Shown here in pieces: positions 11,676 through 22,391 of a stretch of DNA of 64,000 nucleotides. The DNA comes from Ipomoea triloba (Eukaryota > Streptophyta > Magnoliopsida > Solanales > Convolvulaceae), in NCBI RefSeq assembly GCF_003576645.1, contig NC_044930.1:23896262-23960261 (forward strand), read 5' to 3'. The notes below the pieces were generated by a model. It did not search any database. It was given only the letters and a program-made list of their open reading frames with translations, and had not been told where the DNA came from. The position numbers and the translations under genes are program-made. The first letter of the stretch is position 1. Each line of letters begins with the position of its first letter.

Positions 11676-12225
11676 ATGTTTTGTCTTGTCATTATTACTA
11701 GGATGATAGTGTTCAAAATAGTGGTTTTCTTGTTACTGATCACCACATTTTGCAATGGAAATGTGAAAAATAAGCCAATCTTTGGTCACAACATTTCAAA
11801 TCTTCACACAAACCATTCTGTCACAACCATTCAGGTATTGCGTGCTAATTTTACTATTAGTATGTGTGTTTATGTGATTTTTTACCGTATCGATAATATC
11901 GGGCAAAATCATATACACTATTTTTTGTTATGTTGGATACTATATATATATTAACACTAGTTCAATAGTATACCTGGTACAAGTAGATTTGCTAGTATTT
12001 ACATGATTGTATCATATACTACTGACACCGATATCGATCAACACCGTAAAGAATCTGTGTATGCATATATATTTGTTTAATTTCTTCAAAGATTGTTTAG
12101 AGTGAAGATGGCGACATCATAGAATGCATCAACATCTACAAGCAGCCAGCATTCAAGCATCCTGCTTTGAGAAACCACAAAATTCAGGTATTTCTAATGA
12201 TGGTTTTCCCACATTAGACCATCTG

Positions 12226-12286
<61 letters not shown>

Positions 12287-15200
12287 TTACATATATATGA
12301 GAGTTTGGTAAATAACTGTTATCTGATTGGATTAGTGAGTTTGACTAGTTGATAGCATTAACTGATTATAAAGAAAGATATGTGGTAAATTAACTCTTAG
12401 ATGATAGTTGATTACATACAAAATGAATTTCTCAAAAAATTGATCTAAAGTTTTGAATTTTAACCGTTGGAGTAATAAGCTGTTACAAAAAGCTAAGTAA
12501 TCAAGCACTTAACAAAGTTAAACAACTAATAGTGGTCAAATAAACCAAAATTGACTGATAAACTAATTATATTATCAAACAGGGCATGTATGCTTTAATA
12601 CTTCTTGTGTTATACAGACTAATTCTTAATGCAGATGACACCAAGTTATAATCATCAGACCACAGAACAACCTAGGAGGACATCCTTCACCAAACAAAGG
12701 AAAGAAGGCCTTCCTCTCACTATAACAACACAAACATGGCAAAGAAGTGGACGTTGTCCTAGAGGAACAGTTCCCATTAGAGGGGTGAGAAACCAGAACA
12801 AAGGAGTAGAAATCAGAAAGAAGCCTTCCATCTTTCTTCGTGATAAAGGGTCAGATGGTGATAGGAAGTTATACCTCTTACACCAGAACCGTTCGGTAAT
12901 TATTTTTCTTTTGAATTACTGTCATGAGTTTGGTGGCATTCTCACTATTGGTGCACAATTATGAAAACTGTCACTATAGGTGCATATATAACTAGCTAGC
13001 TTCTTCTTTTTCCAGCACTTTTTGGTCGTTTCGGTAAGAATTTGATAAAATTTGATTTTATCTGACTTGTGAGTGACCAAAGTTTATGTGCAAAAATGTA
13101 TATTCATATGGCATGTTTTTTTGTCAAAAGTGTGATTTTAAAGGTTTTTTACTATAACTTTAGTCCTTCACAAATCATGTGACAAATGCGGTGAGATTGA
13201 AAGGACCAAAAATAATTTTTTTAAAAAAAATAAAAGTCACATCTATAGTGACAATTTTCATAGGCGTAGACTAATAATGAAATGCTACCCAAATCAAAAG
13301 TGACAAAAATTCTTTTTTGGTTCTTCTTCTAATTATTTTTCCTACGAATTATGTTATAGTTGGCTATATTGCACACAGAAGGGTTCAGCTACTTGGGAGC
13401 CAAGGGAGACATTAGGGTTCATAATCCCCATGTTCAGTCAGATGATGAATATAGCACTTCTCAGGTTACTCTCTCTGGTGGTGGGCCTTATAATGCCTAT
13501 GAAGAAATTCAGTCCGGGTGGGCTGTGAACCCTAGTGTATATGGAGACAGGCAAACCAGATATTTCACTTATTGGACGGTACATAAATAAAACAATTCGA
13601 GATTATTTTTAAATTAAATAGATAAATATTTTTTTGGGTGATGAGAGAATCGGCAATCACTATCTGAGTGTGTGCATAGAGTAAAAACTGCCTTGTGATT
13701 CTAGCTGGCAAAGGACCATAAGAAGATTAACAAATCTAGGTTGTCCATAACTGATCGGCTCAAACTAAGAAAACTAATAGGCTACTCCCACTGGGAGTTT
13801 AACTTAGAACATTATGGTTACCAAGTCAACAATCTAACCAACTCGATTGGAGTTGCCCAAAAATAAACATTGTTTAATAAGTACTTTAATTGGTTGGTTA
13901 TCAAATCAAGGAATTCTCTAAAGCCTTCCCCAATAGTCATTTTTGGACCAGTTTTTGAGGAGATGGGAATGATGTGGAGGAGAGAGTTAATAGAGAGAGG
14001 AGAGATGAGATCGTTGTAGTAAACAAGGTTTTTGGTTGGAATTCTGGGGCCCGCAATGGAGAACAACAGAACAAAAACATCCGCGCGTTGTGCGCAATCT
14101 GCGCGCCCGCCGCTGGGCGCGTGGGCACGTTAAGCACTTCGTGTTTTAATTTTTTTTTAATTTTTTTTTGTTTTGTTTCAGATTTTATTTTGTTTTATTT
14201 TTTTTTTCTTCCTCTCTCATTTTTTCTTTCCTAATTACACGTGTAAAAACTTCTCAAAAATCAACCTACCACTATTGAGGATGGCCTAACTAGAGAGTCA
14301 ACCAATCAAAACACCTAGGCTTAACATACGTCTAAAAGATATTAGCAATATGTCTTATTAGTTCATTATTTCAGTAATTAATTTATTTAATTTGAGGACT
14401 ATATTTCACTAAGGATTTTGTTTTGTTTTGTTTTGTTTTTGGGGGGAATTTTTGTGTCATAGGTTGATGGTTCAAATCATACAGGCTGCTTTGATCTCAC
14501 CTGCCCTGGTTTTGTTCAAACTAGTCATGAGATTGCACTTGGTGCAGCTATCCATCCCATCTCATCCCCAGATGGCCTACCCCATGAAATTTCTATATAC
14601 ATCCATCAGGTCAGAAATCAAAATATATCTCTTGAAAAGTGTTTATTTTCTCACTTTTGATTCATTGATTATTATAAATATTTTACATTTATTTCTTGAC
14701 TATCATTTAAAATAAAATAATAATAATGCATGACTATTAAATTCCAGTCATATTTGATCTTTTGACCAATCTTTCAGCCAATCTTAACTAAAATCTCCTA
14801 AATCACTAGCATGTGAGTTATTTGAAATGGTATATGGTAGGGCATCCTCAATAGTCAATAGTATTGATTTTTTAGGTGCCAATTAGGATAAAGATGAGGG
14901 AGAGAGGAGAAGGAAAAAATAAACCTAAGCAACGGACGCGTGCACTGTACACGCCCAGCTGGGCGCTGTTTGTGCAGATCACGCACGCGGTTGTGCCTCT
15001 CTTCTCCCTTTTCTCTCTCCTGCGAGCTCCACAAAGCAGATTACGCACGCGGGTGTGCCTCTCTTCTCCCTTTTCTCTCTCCTGCAAGCTCCACAAAAAA
15101 ACCATCTCTTGCAGGCAGTCCCAAGCATTCTTGCTCCTCCCTCTCTCTCCTCTAAATAAGCTAATAATTCCTCAAAAATTGAACAAAAATCACTAATATG

Positions 15201-15834
15201 GTTGCTCTTAGAAATTGAATAGATGTCTGACTAAGGTTATCAATAAATTGAGTGAAATGACCAAATATGGTAGGAATTAAGTAAATAATTATGCATCGAT
15301 GTGGAAAAGCTAATAGTTACAGACTAAGTGAGAATGATATACAATAGTTGAAGGACCAAAAGTGAAAAAAAAAATCGATTAAAAATAATAATTTTACTTA
15401 GCTTTACCCTCAAGCTCAAAAATACGTTCTCTAACCATTTTCTTAAACACTAGGATCCATTTACAAGTAATTGGTGGGTGCAATACGGAGAAACAATTAT
15501 TGGGTATTGGCCCTCAGAGCTCTTCAAGGATTTAAAATATCGTGCCAAGACAGTTCAGTGGGGTGGTGAGGTTTACAGTAGCTATTTAGGCAATCGACAA
15601 CCACACACAACAACAGCAATGGGAAGTGGGCGCTTTCCAGACATCATATATGGGACGTCTGGGTACGTCAAAAGAATGAGAATTCTTGGGAATTCAATGG
15701 AGTTTGTTCCTCCGAGCTGGGTTTATCCCTACACCGACGAGTATAGATGCTATGGTATCTTTTATCTTAACGATTATAGTGATGATCCCGAATTTTACTT
15801 TGGAGGTCCCGGAAGAAATAAATTATGCCCTTAA
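11676..15834 (+). CDS. Neprosin-domain (DUF239) secreted protein
   Basis: Six exons, all joining in phase 0: 11676-11834, 12101-12187, 12635-12895, 13360-13578, 14463-14609, 15454-15834. Together they give 417 residues, or 408 if the in-frame Met at 11703 is used. Residues ~10-28 form a signal peptide ([18 protein letters not shown]). Residues ~54-160 match the neprosin activation-peptide region ([20 protein letters not shown], then CPRGTVPIR). The C-terminal neprosin domain shows the signatures [26 protein letters not shown] [24 protein letters not shown], and [18 protein letters not shown]. The family contains glutamic peptidases that cut after proline. The product should be exported as a proprotein; its own activity is not proven here. 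Introns 4 and 5 carry SINE and MITE insertions. The gene looks intact. Confidence 0.9.
12226..12282. repeat. (TA)n microsatellite
   Basis: A pure AT dinucleotide run inside neprosin-gene intron 2. Confidence 0.95.
12300..12585. mobile_element. MITE with GTTTGGTAAAT/CAAACAGGGC ends
   Basis: Imperfect inverted ends (GTTTGGTAAATAACTG on the left, ATTATATTATCAAACAGGGC on the right) and an interior rich in 'agctgat' and 'aaccaaaa' words. The same ends bound the interrupted element at 20589-21783. It lies in intron 2 of the neprosin gene. Confidence 0.6.
13631..13861 (-). mobile_element. SINE family 1 in neprosin intron 4
   Basis: The reverse complement begins with TTGGGCAACTCCAATCGAG (A-box area) and includes TGGTAACCATAATGTTC, CTTAGTTTGAGCC and CTAGAATCACAAGGCAG, the standard body of family 1, ending toward the T-run at 13629. 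Antisense to the gene. Confidence 0.75.
13922..14290. mobile_element. MITE, CATCCTCAATAGT family, copy 1
   Basis: About 370 bp. The right end CACTATTGAGGATGGCC is the complement of the CCCCAATAGTC-type left end. It has a GC-rich core (GCGCGCCCGCCGCTGGGCGCG) and T-rich flanks. The second copy is at 14838-15212. Both are in introns of the neprosin gene. Confidence 0.5.
14838..15212. mobile_element. MITE, CATCCTCAATAGT family, copy 2 with 62-bp tandem repeat
   Basis: It starts GGGCATCCTCAATAGTC and ends near AATATGGTTGCTCTTAG. The core again has CAGCTGGGCGCTG. It contains a direct duplication of a 62-bp unit (14974-15035 and 15036-15097) rich in TCTTCTCCC. It lies in intron 5 of the neprosin gene. 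Confidence 0.55.
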
Positions 15835-16935
15835 CATTGTTGAAAGAATGTACCATGTTTCCTAGAAATAAGAATCCTTCTTGCATTATAGAATCACGAA
15901 GGGAGAATATTAATACTTACATGAAATCATGTATGTTTTATGCTAATGATTTACAGCATAATATATGTTTGTTCAATTCAATTGCGGTTATTGTAACATT
16001 ACATTTTATTATGTTGGATATAACATTAATGAGAATTGAAGCATGTGATTCATCTCAACTAAAAGTTTAAACTGATAGTTAGATTGCACATGGCTCTGAT
16101 ACCAAATTGAAGCATCATCTCAACTAAAAACCTAAGTTGATAGTTGGGATTGCACATTTATGTTTATATTATATGTTCAATAATGAGAAATTAAACTATA
16201 CAAGCATTACACCTTTAAAAAAGATTTTGTTAACAATATACAATTTCTTATAAACTAGTCTATATATACATAATTGTTCAATATTGGACTAACATTTTCC
16301 CATTCACGCCTCCACGGTACACTTATAAAAGCAATTTATCATTTATACATTATCCGTTTTTAAGTATGTAAATATATGAAATTAGTTTTCTTACTTAGAA
16401 ATTTTAAATTCACTTACACGGTTACACCCAATTAAAATTGTTTTAAGACCCTACTTAAGTTCATGTATCAAAATGAGTAAAGAACAACTTATAATATTAT
16501 TTTCAACAATAACCGGCCACACACCATCAAAACAATGAGAAGCGGAAAGAATGACAATAACAAATATTTTAGTGGAATTTATTTTCTCATATTAAACTTG
16601 TCACTATATACATATGAGGATAAATGTTACTTAATTCTCCAAAGGGTAAATCTCAACTAGTCACCTAACGCAAAATAAAGTTTATAAACTTTGTTCTGCT
16701 AGTAGTTGCAAGGTGCATGGTTCGAATCTTACCTAAGACCAGAAAAGTGAGGTATAAATTTGGCTCTGTTGTAAAAAATGTATGAATTTGCCCTTGTTGT
16801 AATCTTATAGGCATCAATATACAAGCATTTGATAGCCTATTAACCCGTAGAGACACATCACATGACATGAGCGTTTAAAGATCCTTAATTAAGTTTTGAG
16901 CTATGGAGGGACTAAAATGGAATGTATCATGCCCC
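15835..16935. other. Downstream of the neprosin gene, no gene seen
   Basis: The first ~300 bases are the likely 3' untranslated region. At 16660-16800 there is a tRNA-like sequence with a B-box-like ATGGTTCGAATCTT and a candidate A-box upstream, perhaps another decayed SINE. The rest is AT-rich. Confidence 0.35.
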
Positions 16936-16943
16936 TAACATAG

Positions 16944-17118
16944 TTTTTTTTTCTTTTTTTTTTTGAGTACTATTGATTCTGTTACAATGTAGTATCTGTT
17001 CATAGCTACTTTCTCAAAGTACTGAAGCACAAGGCGCCTCCACTAAGGCTTGAACCACTCCCTTCCACATGGGAGTGTAAACCGAGTGTCACTAAACCAC
17101 AAGGTCTTTGGTTGCCAT
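16944..17118 (-). mobile_element. SINE family 2 with target duplication
   Basis: In minus orientation: the T-rich stretch at 16948-16965 is the poly-A tail. The head on the minus strand has TGTGGTTTAGTGACACTCGG (A-box region) and GTGGTTCAAGCC (B-box region). Direct duplications taacatag flank it at 16936-16943 and 17119-17126. Confidence 0.85.
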
Positions 17119-17263
17119 TAACATAGTTGAAACAATAAGTTATTTAGGTATGGTCTTTAAATAATTGGCATATACAACATAAACAAACCAAGATGAATTA
17201 AAACATGCACCAAAACTTATGAGTACTAAATACAATTCACATAAATATTAGAGTTTATTACCA

Positions 17264-18156
17264 AAATGATCACTCGACTATTACGAAATTACCAATTTAG
17301 TCCTCGACAATTTTTCGTGCCCAATTAAGTCCCTCGACTTTGAAAAATTTAACAAATTTAGTCCTCCGTTTATTTTGCCGTTAACATCCGTTAAATAAGG
17401 GCCAAATTGGTAATTTTGCTATAGTCAAGGGACCATTTCAGTAAAAAATCAAGGGATACACTACAAATAAGCCATTGTTCTATTTGAGAACAAGCAATTA
17501 GGCCATCCAACTCAAATAACCCCCAAATAAGGCATCGAATTCAGAAAAATAAATCAATTGAGCCACTGAACCCCAAAAAAAGAGTAACTAACCCATTTTT
17601 AAAATTTCCGGCAACAAATTCCAGCACCGGCGACCATTTCCGGCAACCGGCGGTGACTCGGTCGCCATTTTCGGCGAGGGCAACCAAAAATGGCCGCCCT
17701 CGCCGGGAAGGCGACCATTTCTGGTCTCCTTCTCCAGGAGAAGACAACCAGACCTTGGTCACCGCCGGTTGTCGGTGCCAGAATTTGTCGACGAAAATTT
17801 TAAAAATGGGTTAATTGCTCTTTTTTTTTTTTCGGTTTTAGTGGCTCAATTACTTTATTTTTTTGAGTTCGATGGTTTATTTGGGGGTTATTTGAGTTGG
17901 ATGACCTAATTGCTTGTTTCCAAATAGTACGATGACTTATTTGTAGTTTATCCCAAAAATTAATTACCAATTTGGCCCCTTGACTATAGCAAAATTACCA
18001 ATTTGGTCCTGATTTAACAGATGTTTAACGGAAAAATAAACGGAGGACCAAATTGGTTAAATTTTTTAAAGTCGAAGGACTTAATTGATCACGAAAAATT
18101 GTTGAGGACTAAATTGGTAATTTCGCAATAGTCGAGGGACCATTTTGGTAATAAAT
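17264..18156. mobile_element. Outer foldback element interrupted by another foldback
   Basis: The left arm (17264-17462) reads TACCAAAATGATCACTCGAC..., and the right arm (17955-18156) is its complement, ending GTCGAGGGACCATTTTGGTA. The arms share CCAATTTGGTCCTCCGTTTATTTT words. At the centre a complete second foldback element is inserted (17463-17954). Non-coding. Confidence 0.8.
17463..17954. mobile_element. Inner foldback MULE-like element, GAAGGCGACC core
   Basis: The inverted ends GGGATACACTACAAATAAG and its complement enclose arms (CAAATAACCCCCAAATAAGG and complement) and a GC-rich core with GGCGACCATTTCCGG and GAAGGCGACC. The flanks aaaaatcaa (17454-17462) and aaaaattaa (17955-17963) are a 9-bp duplication with one change. 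It is inserted in the loop of the outer foldback. Confidence 0.8.
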
Positions 18157-18229
18157 GAGGAGATAAAAGGTCATTAAAAAAACAGACAAATTTGTGTTTA
18201 ACACCAACAAGGTTAGCATAAAAAAGTGA

Positions 18230-18655
18230 CAAAAACTTGTGTGAGACCATTTCACGGATCTTTGACCGTGAGATGGGTCGGACCAAAATGAAATATAATA
18301 TTTATACTAGCAAATGTAATATCAAATCAGGAATAACATATTTATTATTTATATAGAAAAATGTAATACTTTTGATATGTAAACGTATTACATTTTTCAT
18401 AAAAGTATTACATTTTCTTTTATAAGTGCACCATTACTTAAAAAGAAAAATATAATACTTTTGATGAAAAAAATAATAGTTTTACATCAAAATATAAAAA
18501 TATTATATTTACCCTCAAAAGTATTATGTTTTCCCTTATAATTAATAAATATTTTATTTATAATTTAATATTACATTTGCTATTTTAAATATTATATTTA
18601 CATATTGACTTGATTCGACACGATCCGTCTCACGGAGGGTTTCAAACAAGTGTAA
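18230..18655. mobile_element. MITE with CTTGTGTGAGAC ends, copy 1
   Basis: The left end ACTTGTGTGAGACCATTTCACGG has its complement at the right end (CCGTCTCACGGAGGGTTTCAAACAAGTGT). The AT-rich centre repeats TAATACTTTTGAT. The same element occurs at 62729-63157 with better preserved ends. Confidence 0.75.
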
Positions 18656-18831
18656 CCTAAAAAAGTTGGTATAGTCAAAGGTGGTACGTAAGTTTAAGAA
18701 AATAACAATTTGTGATGATTCATCATTTAATTTGTACAAAAATTTAATTTTTATAAATAGGACTGATTAAGCACGTTAATTATTTTAAATTAAATTTCTA
18801 AATACTCTAAGATGGGAGTTGGATCACTGAG

Positions 18832-19351
18832 GGGGTGTTTGGTTGGGTGTAGTTTGGGGGGAATTGGAATTCATTGAATTGCAATTCAATGAATTTCCAA
18901 ACTACATTGTTTGGTTGGAGGGAATTGCAATTCCCTCCAAATGATGAATTGCAATTCAATGGAGAGGAGGGGCAATTTTGTTAGTGTAAAGACAATTTTG
19001 CCCCTCCTCACATACTCTTTGTTTTTTTTTTTAATAAATTTGAAAGAATTATTATTATTTTGAAAGAATTATTATTATTATTATTGTTATTATTATTATA
19101 ATTTTATTATTATATTATTATTATAATTTTATTATATTATTATTATTATTATTACTCTACTACTATAACTACAACATCTATTACAACACAAGGGCATTTT
19201 AGTCATTTTGTCGTTTCTTACCTTTCAATTCTCTGTACTTCTATTCCTGCATACCAAACACTGTAATTGCAATTCCTACTTTATTTATTGAATTGCAATT
19301 CCACCGAATTACAATTCTTTTCTCCCCTAATTCTCTCTTCCCAACCAAACG
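18832..19351. mobile_element. MITE with GGGTGTTTGGTTGGG ends
   Basis: The left end GGGGGTGTTTGGTTGGG and the right end CTTCCCAACCAAACGTC are inverted repeats. Inside, GAATTGCAATTC palindromes recur many times, and a TTA/ATT trinucleotide run occupies 19045-19160. Non-coding. Confidence 0.75.
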
Positions 19352-19494
19352 TCATGTGAACAATTTTTTATTTATTTGTTTGTTTTGCTTGCGTACGGCA
19401 ACAAAAAGTGCAACCAAATCTTGTTTAAATCTACTAGGGTCTAGGGGTCATGTGCCTATTTTATTACGGAGTACTTTAATATAATAAAAAAAAA

Positions 19495-19968
19495 AAGGTC
19501 AAAATTTCTCCATAATAATTCTTTTTTTCACTTGTTAAATAGAATCTTTAACTTTTCACAAAAAATAATCCATCAAACTTTAACAAATTCTAATTAAGTT
19601 TTCAAATTCAGTAAATTTACCCATTTAAAGTTTTAAACCATGTTATTTATAACTAACATGTTACCACTAAAATTATAATAATGTAATATCATTTGTATTT
19701 ACATGATCATTTGATTATTAACAACCTTCTTTAGTCGAAGAAGGCGATTATCGCATTTCCTTCTTTACATTTTAAGAAAGCAATGACCGCCTTCCTTTGA
19801 GGAATGTGGTGGTGAACATGATGACGATAACAATAAGGTGGCGATAGATAGAAAGTTTAAATAAAAAAATATAATTTTAAAAAATAATGTAACTGATATA
19901 ATCAATATGATTACCTAATTAATAAGTTTAGATGCATCAAAATGATTAGTTAAAGTATTTAGGGTGTG
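19495..19968. repeat. Decayed foldback element with GAAGGCG core
   Basis: The core at 19725-19800 contains GTCGAAGAAGGCGATTATCGC and its partial complement GACCGCCTTCC, like the MULE-like foldbacks at 5574 and 17463. The arms are too decayed to place the ends. Confidence 0.4.
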
Positions 19969-19971
19969 TTT

Positions 19972-20512
19972 GGTAACCCGTAAAATGACATCCGGAAAAT
20001 GTTTTTCGAGTTTTATGTGTTTGGCAACGTCCGGAAAATGTGGTCAACGGAAATGTTTTCCGTTGACCAATGAAAATCAGTTCATTTTTCCGGAAAATGA
20101 CTTACGGAATTTTTTTCCGTAAGTCATTTTACGGAATCGCCAGAATAGCTGTTTCGCATATTTTCGACCAAAACCAAGCCATATCACCCATGACCATGGA
20201 CCAAGGAGATGGGAAAACCGCCGAAAACCTTTACTACATTTTTTCTTATTTCATTTATTTTTTAAATTTTTTTTATAAATTCTATTTTTTATTAAATCAC
20301 ATTATTTTAATAACTATTATAATTTTTTATATTTTAAATAAAACAATTAAATGTTTAATTATACAATTCTCTATTTTTCAGAAAATGAACCAAACACACT
20401 AGGACAATTTTCCATAATACATCCAAACACTGGAAATGAAACTATTTTCCGTGACTCATTTTCCAGAAAACATTTTTCAGAAGTTATTTTCATGCTTTCC
20501 AAACGGACCTTA
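19972..20512. mobile_element. MITE with GTGTGTTTGGTAAC/TTCCAAACGGACC ends
   Basis: Complementary words run along both sides: CCGGAAAATGTTTTTCG on the left, TTTTCCAGAAAACATTTTTC on the right. The ends are inverted. The interior is AT-rich and non-coding. Confidence 0.65.
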
Positions 20513-20715
20513 ATTCAAAAGTTTAACTATTTACCATTAATAAAAAGCTAAAATCCAACTTGCAGAAAAATTAACAAGAAGATAATGACTCTGTTTGATA
20601 AATGGCTGTTGGCTGATTGGGTTGGTTGTTTGGGTTAGAAGGTATGATTTGTTGATAATATTAGCTGATTGTAGAAAGTTGTTTGATAAATTAGCTGTTA
20701 GCCGATAGCTGTTTG

Positions 20716-21001
20716 TAGGGATGTCAATTGGGCCAACTCGCTGGATTTTGAACCAGCCCTGCAGGGTTGTTGGGCTTATCGGCTTGGGCTAAATGGTTTT
20801 TCATTTTTTTCTTTTTGGGTTGGGTTGGCCCTAAACCTAAATTGCGGGCTGCTGGGCTAATCCAGCGGGTTGAATCACTAAACAAAAATTGAAAAATAAG
20901 AGTGGGTATCCAAATGGACCACAATTGGTGGAGCGGGATGAGTTAAAAAAAAATTACCTACCATGTCAGAATGGAAGAATGTTGATAAAATTATGTTTAA
21001 T

Positions 21002-21046
<45 letters not shown>

Positions 21047-21106
21047 CATACATACACACACACACTCTGTGTGTGTATATATTTACAATTATACATATTT
21101 AATATA

Positions 21107-21147
<41 letters not shown>

Positions 21148-21616
21148 CCTATCATGTCAGAATGGGATAATGTTGATAAAATTATACATATTGAAATTTA
21201 TTCGAGCTTGAACAAAATATATATATATATTTTGAATCCAGCCATTATAATACTCCGTAGAATAAAGTTCATGTCATCAAATCTTTCAACTGTAATTTCA
21301 ATCATTAAGTTTGTCAAATTATACAATTATACATATTTAATATGGAGTATATAAGTATATATATATAGTATGTGTGTGTACTGTACATATATATGTGTGT
21401 ACTGTAGACACTATATATATATATATATATATATATGACATAATCCAATGGTTTGGTCCGATAGCTCGTCGGGCTAACTCGACTCAATTCGATAACTTTT
21501 TAGGACCAGTCCATTTAGCTCGATATTTTATTGGGTTGATTTTATCGGTCTTAACCCTATAATTTTCAAGGTTTATTGGGCTAGCCCGTTGGTTTAGGGC
21601 CCAATTGACATCCCTA
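20716..21616. mobile_element. Non-autonomous hAT element, 901 bp, 8-bp target duplication
   Basis: Perfect inverted ends TAGGGATGTCAATTGGGCC. Perfect 8-bp duplication gctgtttg at 20708-20715 and 21617-21624. The interior has GGGCTAGCCCG-type words near both ends and long TA/CA simple repeats in the middle (21006-21145). No transposase. Nested in the MITE listed above. Confidence 0.9.
21006..21145. repeat. Compound TA/CA microsatellite
   Basis: Two (TA)n runs (21006-21042 and 21110-21145) are separated by ACATACATACACACAC and TGTGTGTGT. They explain the repetitive open frames seen here. Confidence 0.9.
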
Positions 21617-21783
21617 GCTGTTTGGTGTAATTTCTTTTCTCAAAAAGTTAATTGAAAAGGCTGCTTTGAGTAGCCTTTACAATTTTAGCATTTTGGAGTA
21701 ACAAAAAGCTTATTAACCAAACAATTAATAGTGGTCAAATAAATCAAAATTAACTGATAAGCTGATTATTTACCGAACAGGGC

Positions 21784-22184
21784 CTATATAAAAAAGCATA
21801 GTAGCGCCACTAGAATCAGTTTTTTTATGCCGTCTCTTTCTTCTATTGGCCCTTCTATACTATTGTAGTTAATTTTTTTGTGTTCTTGAGTTCTATCCAA
21901 AACTGGGTCCACTGTCCACAGGTCACAGCCGCACAGGCGCTATTCGGTTGAAGTAGTTTCATCACTACGGACTATGGACTACTTTTTTTCTCACCTTTTT
22001 TGTTTTGCCATTCGTGGAACTCTTTCTTCACTTCAAATCTCAATCTCCTGGCTGCTTTTTCCATTAGATATTCTTAGGAAATTACAGCCTTTTTCTTGAA
22101 GCGTGGATTACTGTGATTTTAGTTGCTAAACGATTCAGTTTTGGCTTCTGGGTTTGAAGAATTTCGCGTGTTTTGTGCTGCCTG
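21784..22184 (+). promoter_or_regulatory. Promoter and 5' leader region of ELF3
   Basis: About 600 bases lie upstream of the ELF3 start codon. The last part (from roughly 22050) reads as leader. A donor-like CCTG|GTAAGT at 22185 and an acceptor TTATAG at 22331-22333 suggest a ~150-bp intron in the 5' leader. I do not see a TATA box that I can defend. Confidence 0.45.
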
Positions 22185-22333
22185 GTAAGTTTTTTTGCGT
22201 GAAGGAATCGATTTTGGGGTTTTACTTGTGAATTTTGATTTGGGTTTTGATGTGTGCTGTTTTGAATATTTTAAGTTTGGATTGATAAGAATTTCTGGTA
22301 AGTTTAGCTAATAGTTAGTTTTGTTTGTTATAG
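22185..22333 (+). other. Possible 5'-leader intron of ELF3
   Basis: It is bounded by GTAAGT and a TTATAG acceptor with T-rich sequence between. Directly after the acceptor comes a (GATA)n stretch and then the start codon at 22392. RNA reads would decide. Confidence 0.45.
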
Positions 22334-22391
22334 GGATAGATAGAGATAGAGATAGAGATAGAGAGAGGGTGTTGAAGCTGATGAGAAAGTC

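Larger units (their letters stand above)
20589..21783. mobile_element. MITE (CTGTTTGATAAAT / ATTTACCGAACAGGG) split by a hAT insertion
   Basis: The left part (20589-20715) begins CTCTGTTTGATAAATGGC; the right part (21617-21783) ends GATTATTTACCGAACAGGGCC. These are inverted ends of the same family as 12300-12585. The two parts join seamlessly once the 20716-21616 insertion and one copy of its duplication are removed. Confidence 0.7.

Noticed and set aside
13974..15196. Frames on both strands in neprosin introns 4 and 5
   Set aside because: They fall in MITE sequence with GCGC and CTC repeats and do not join to the exons in frame.
20889..21170. Frame with YIYIYIYIY runs (also at 44792, 59698)
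   Set aside because: Translation of TA microsatellites within transposable elements.
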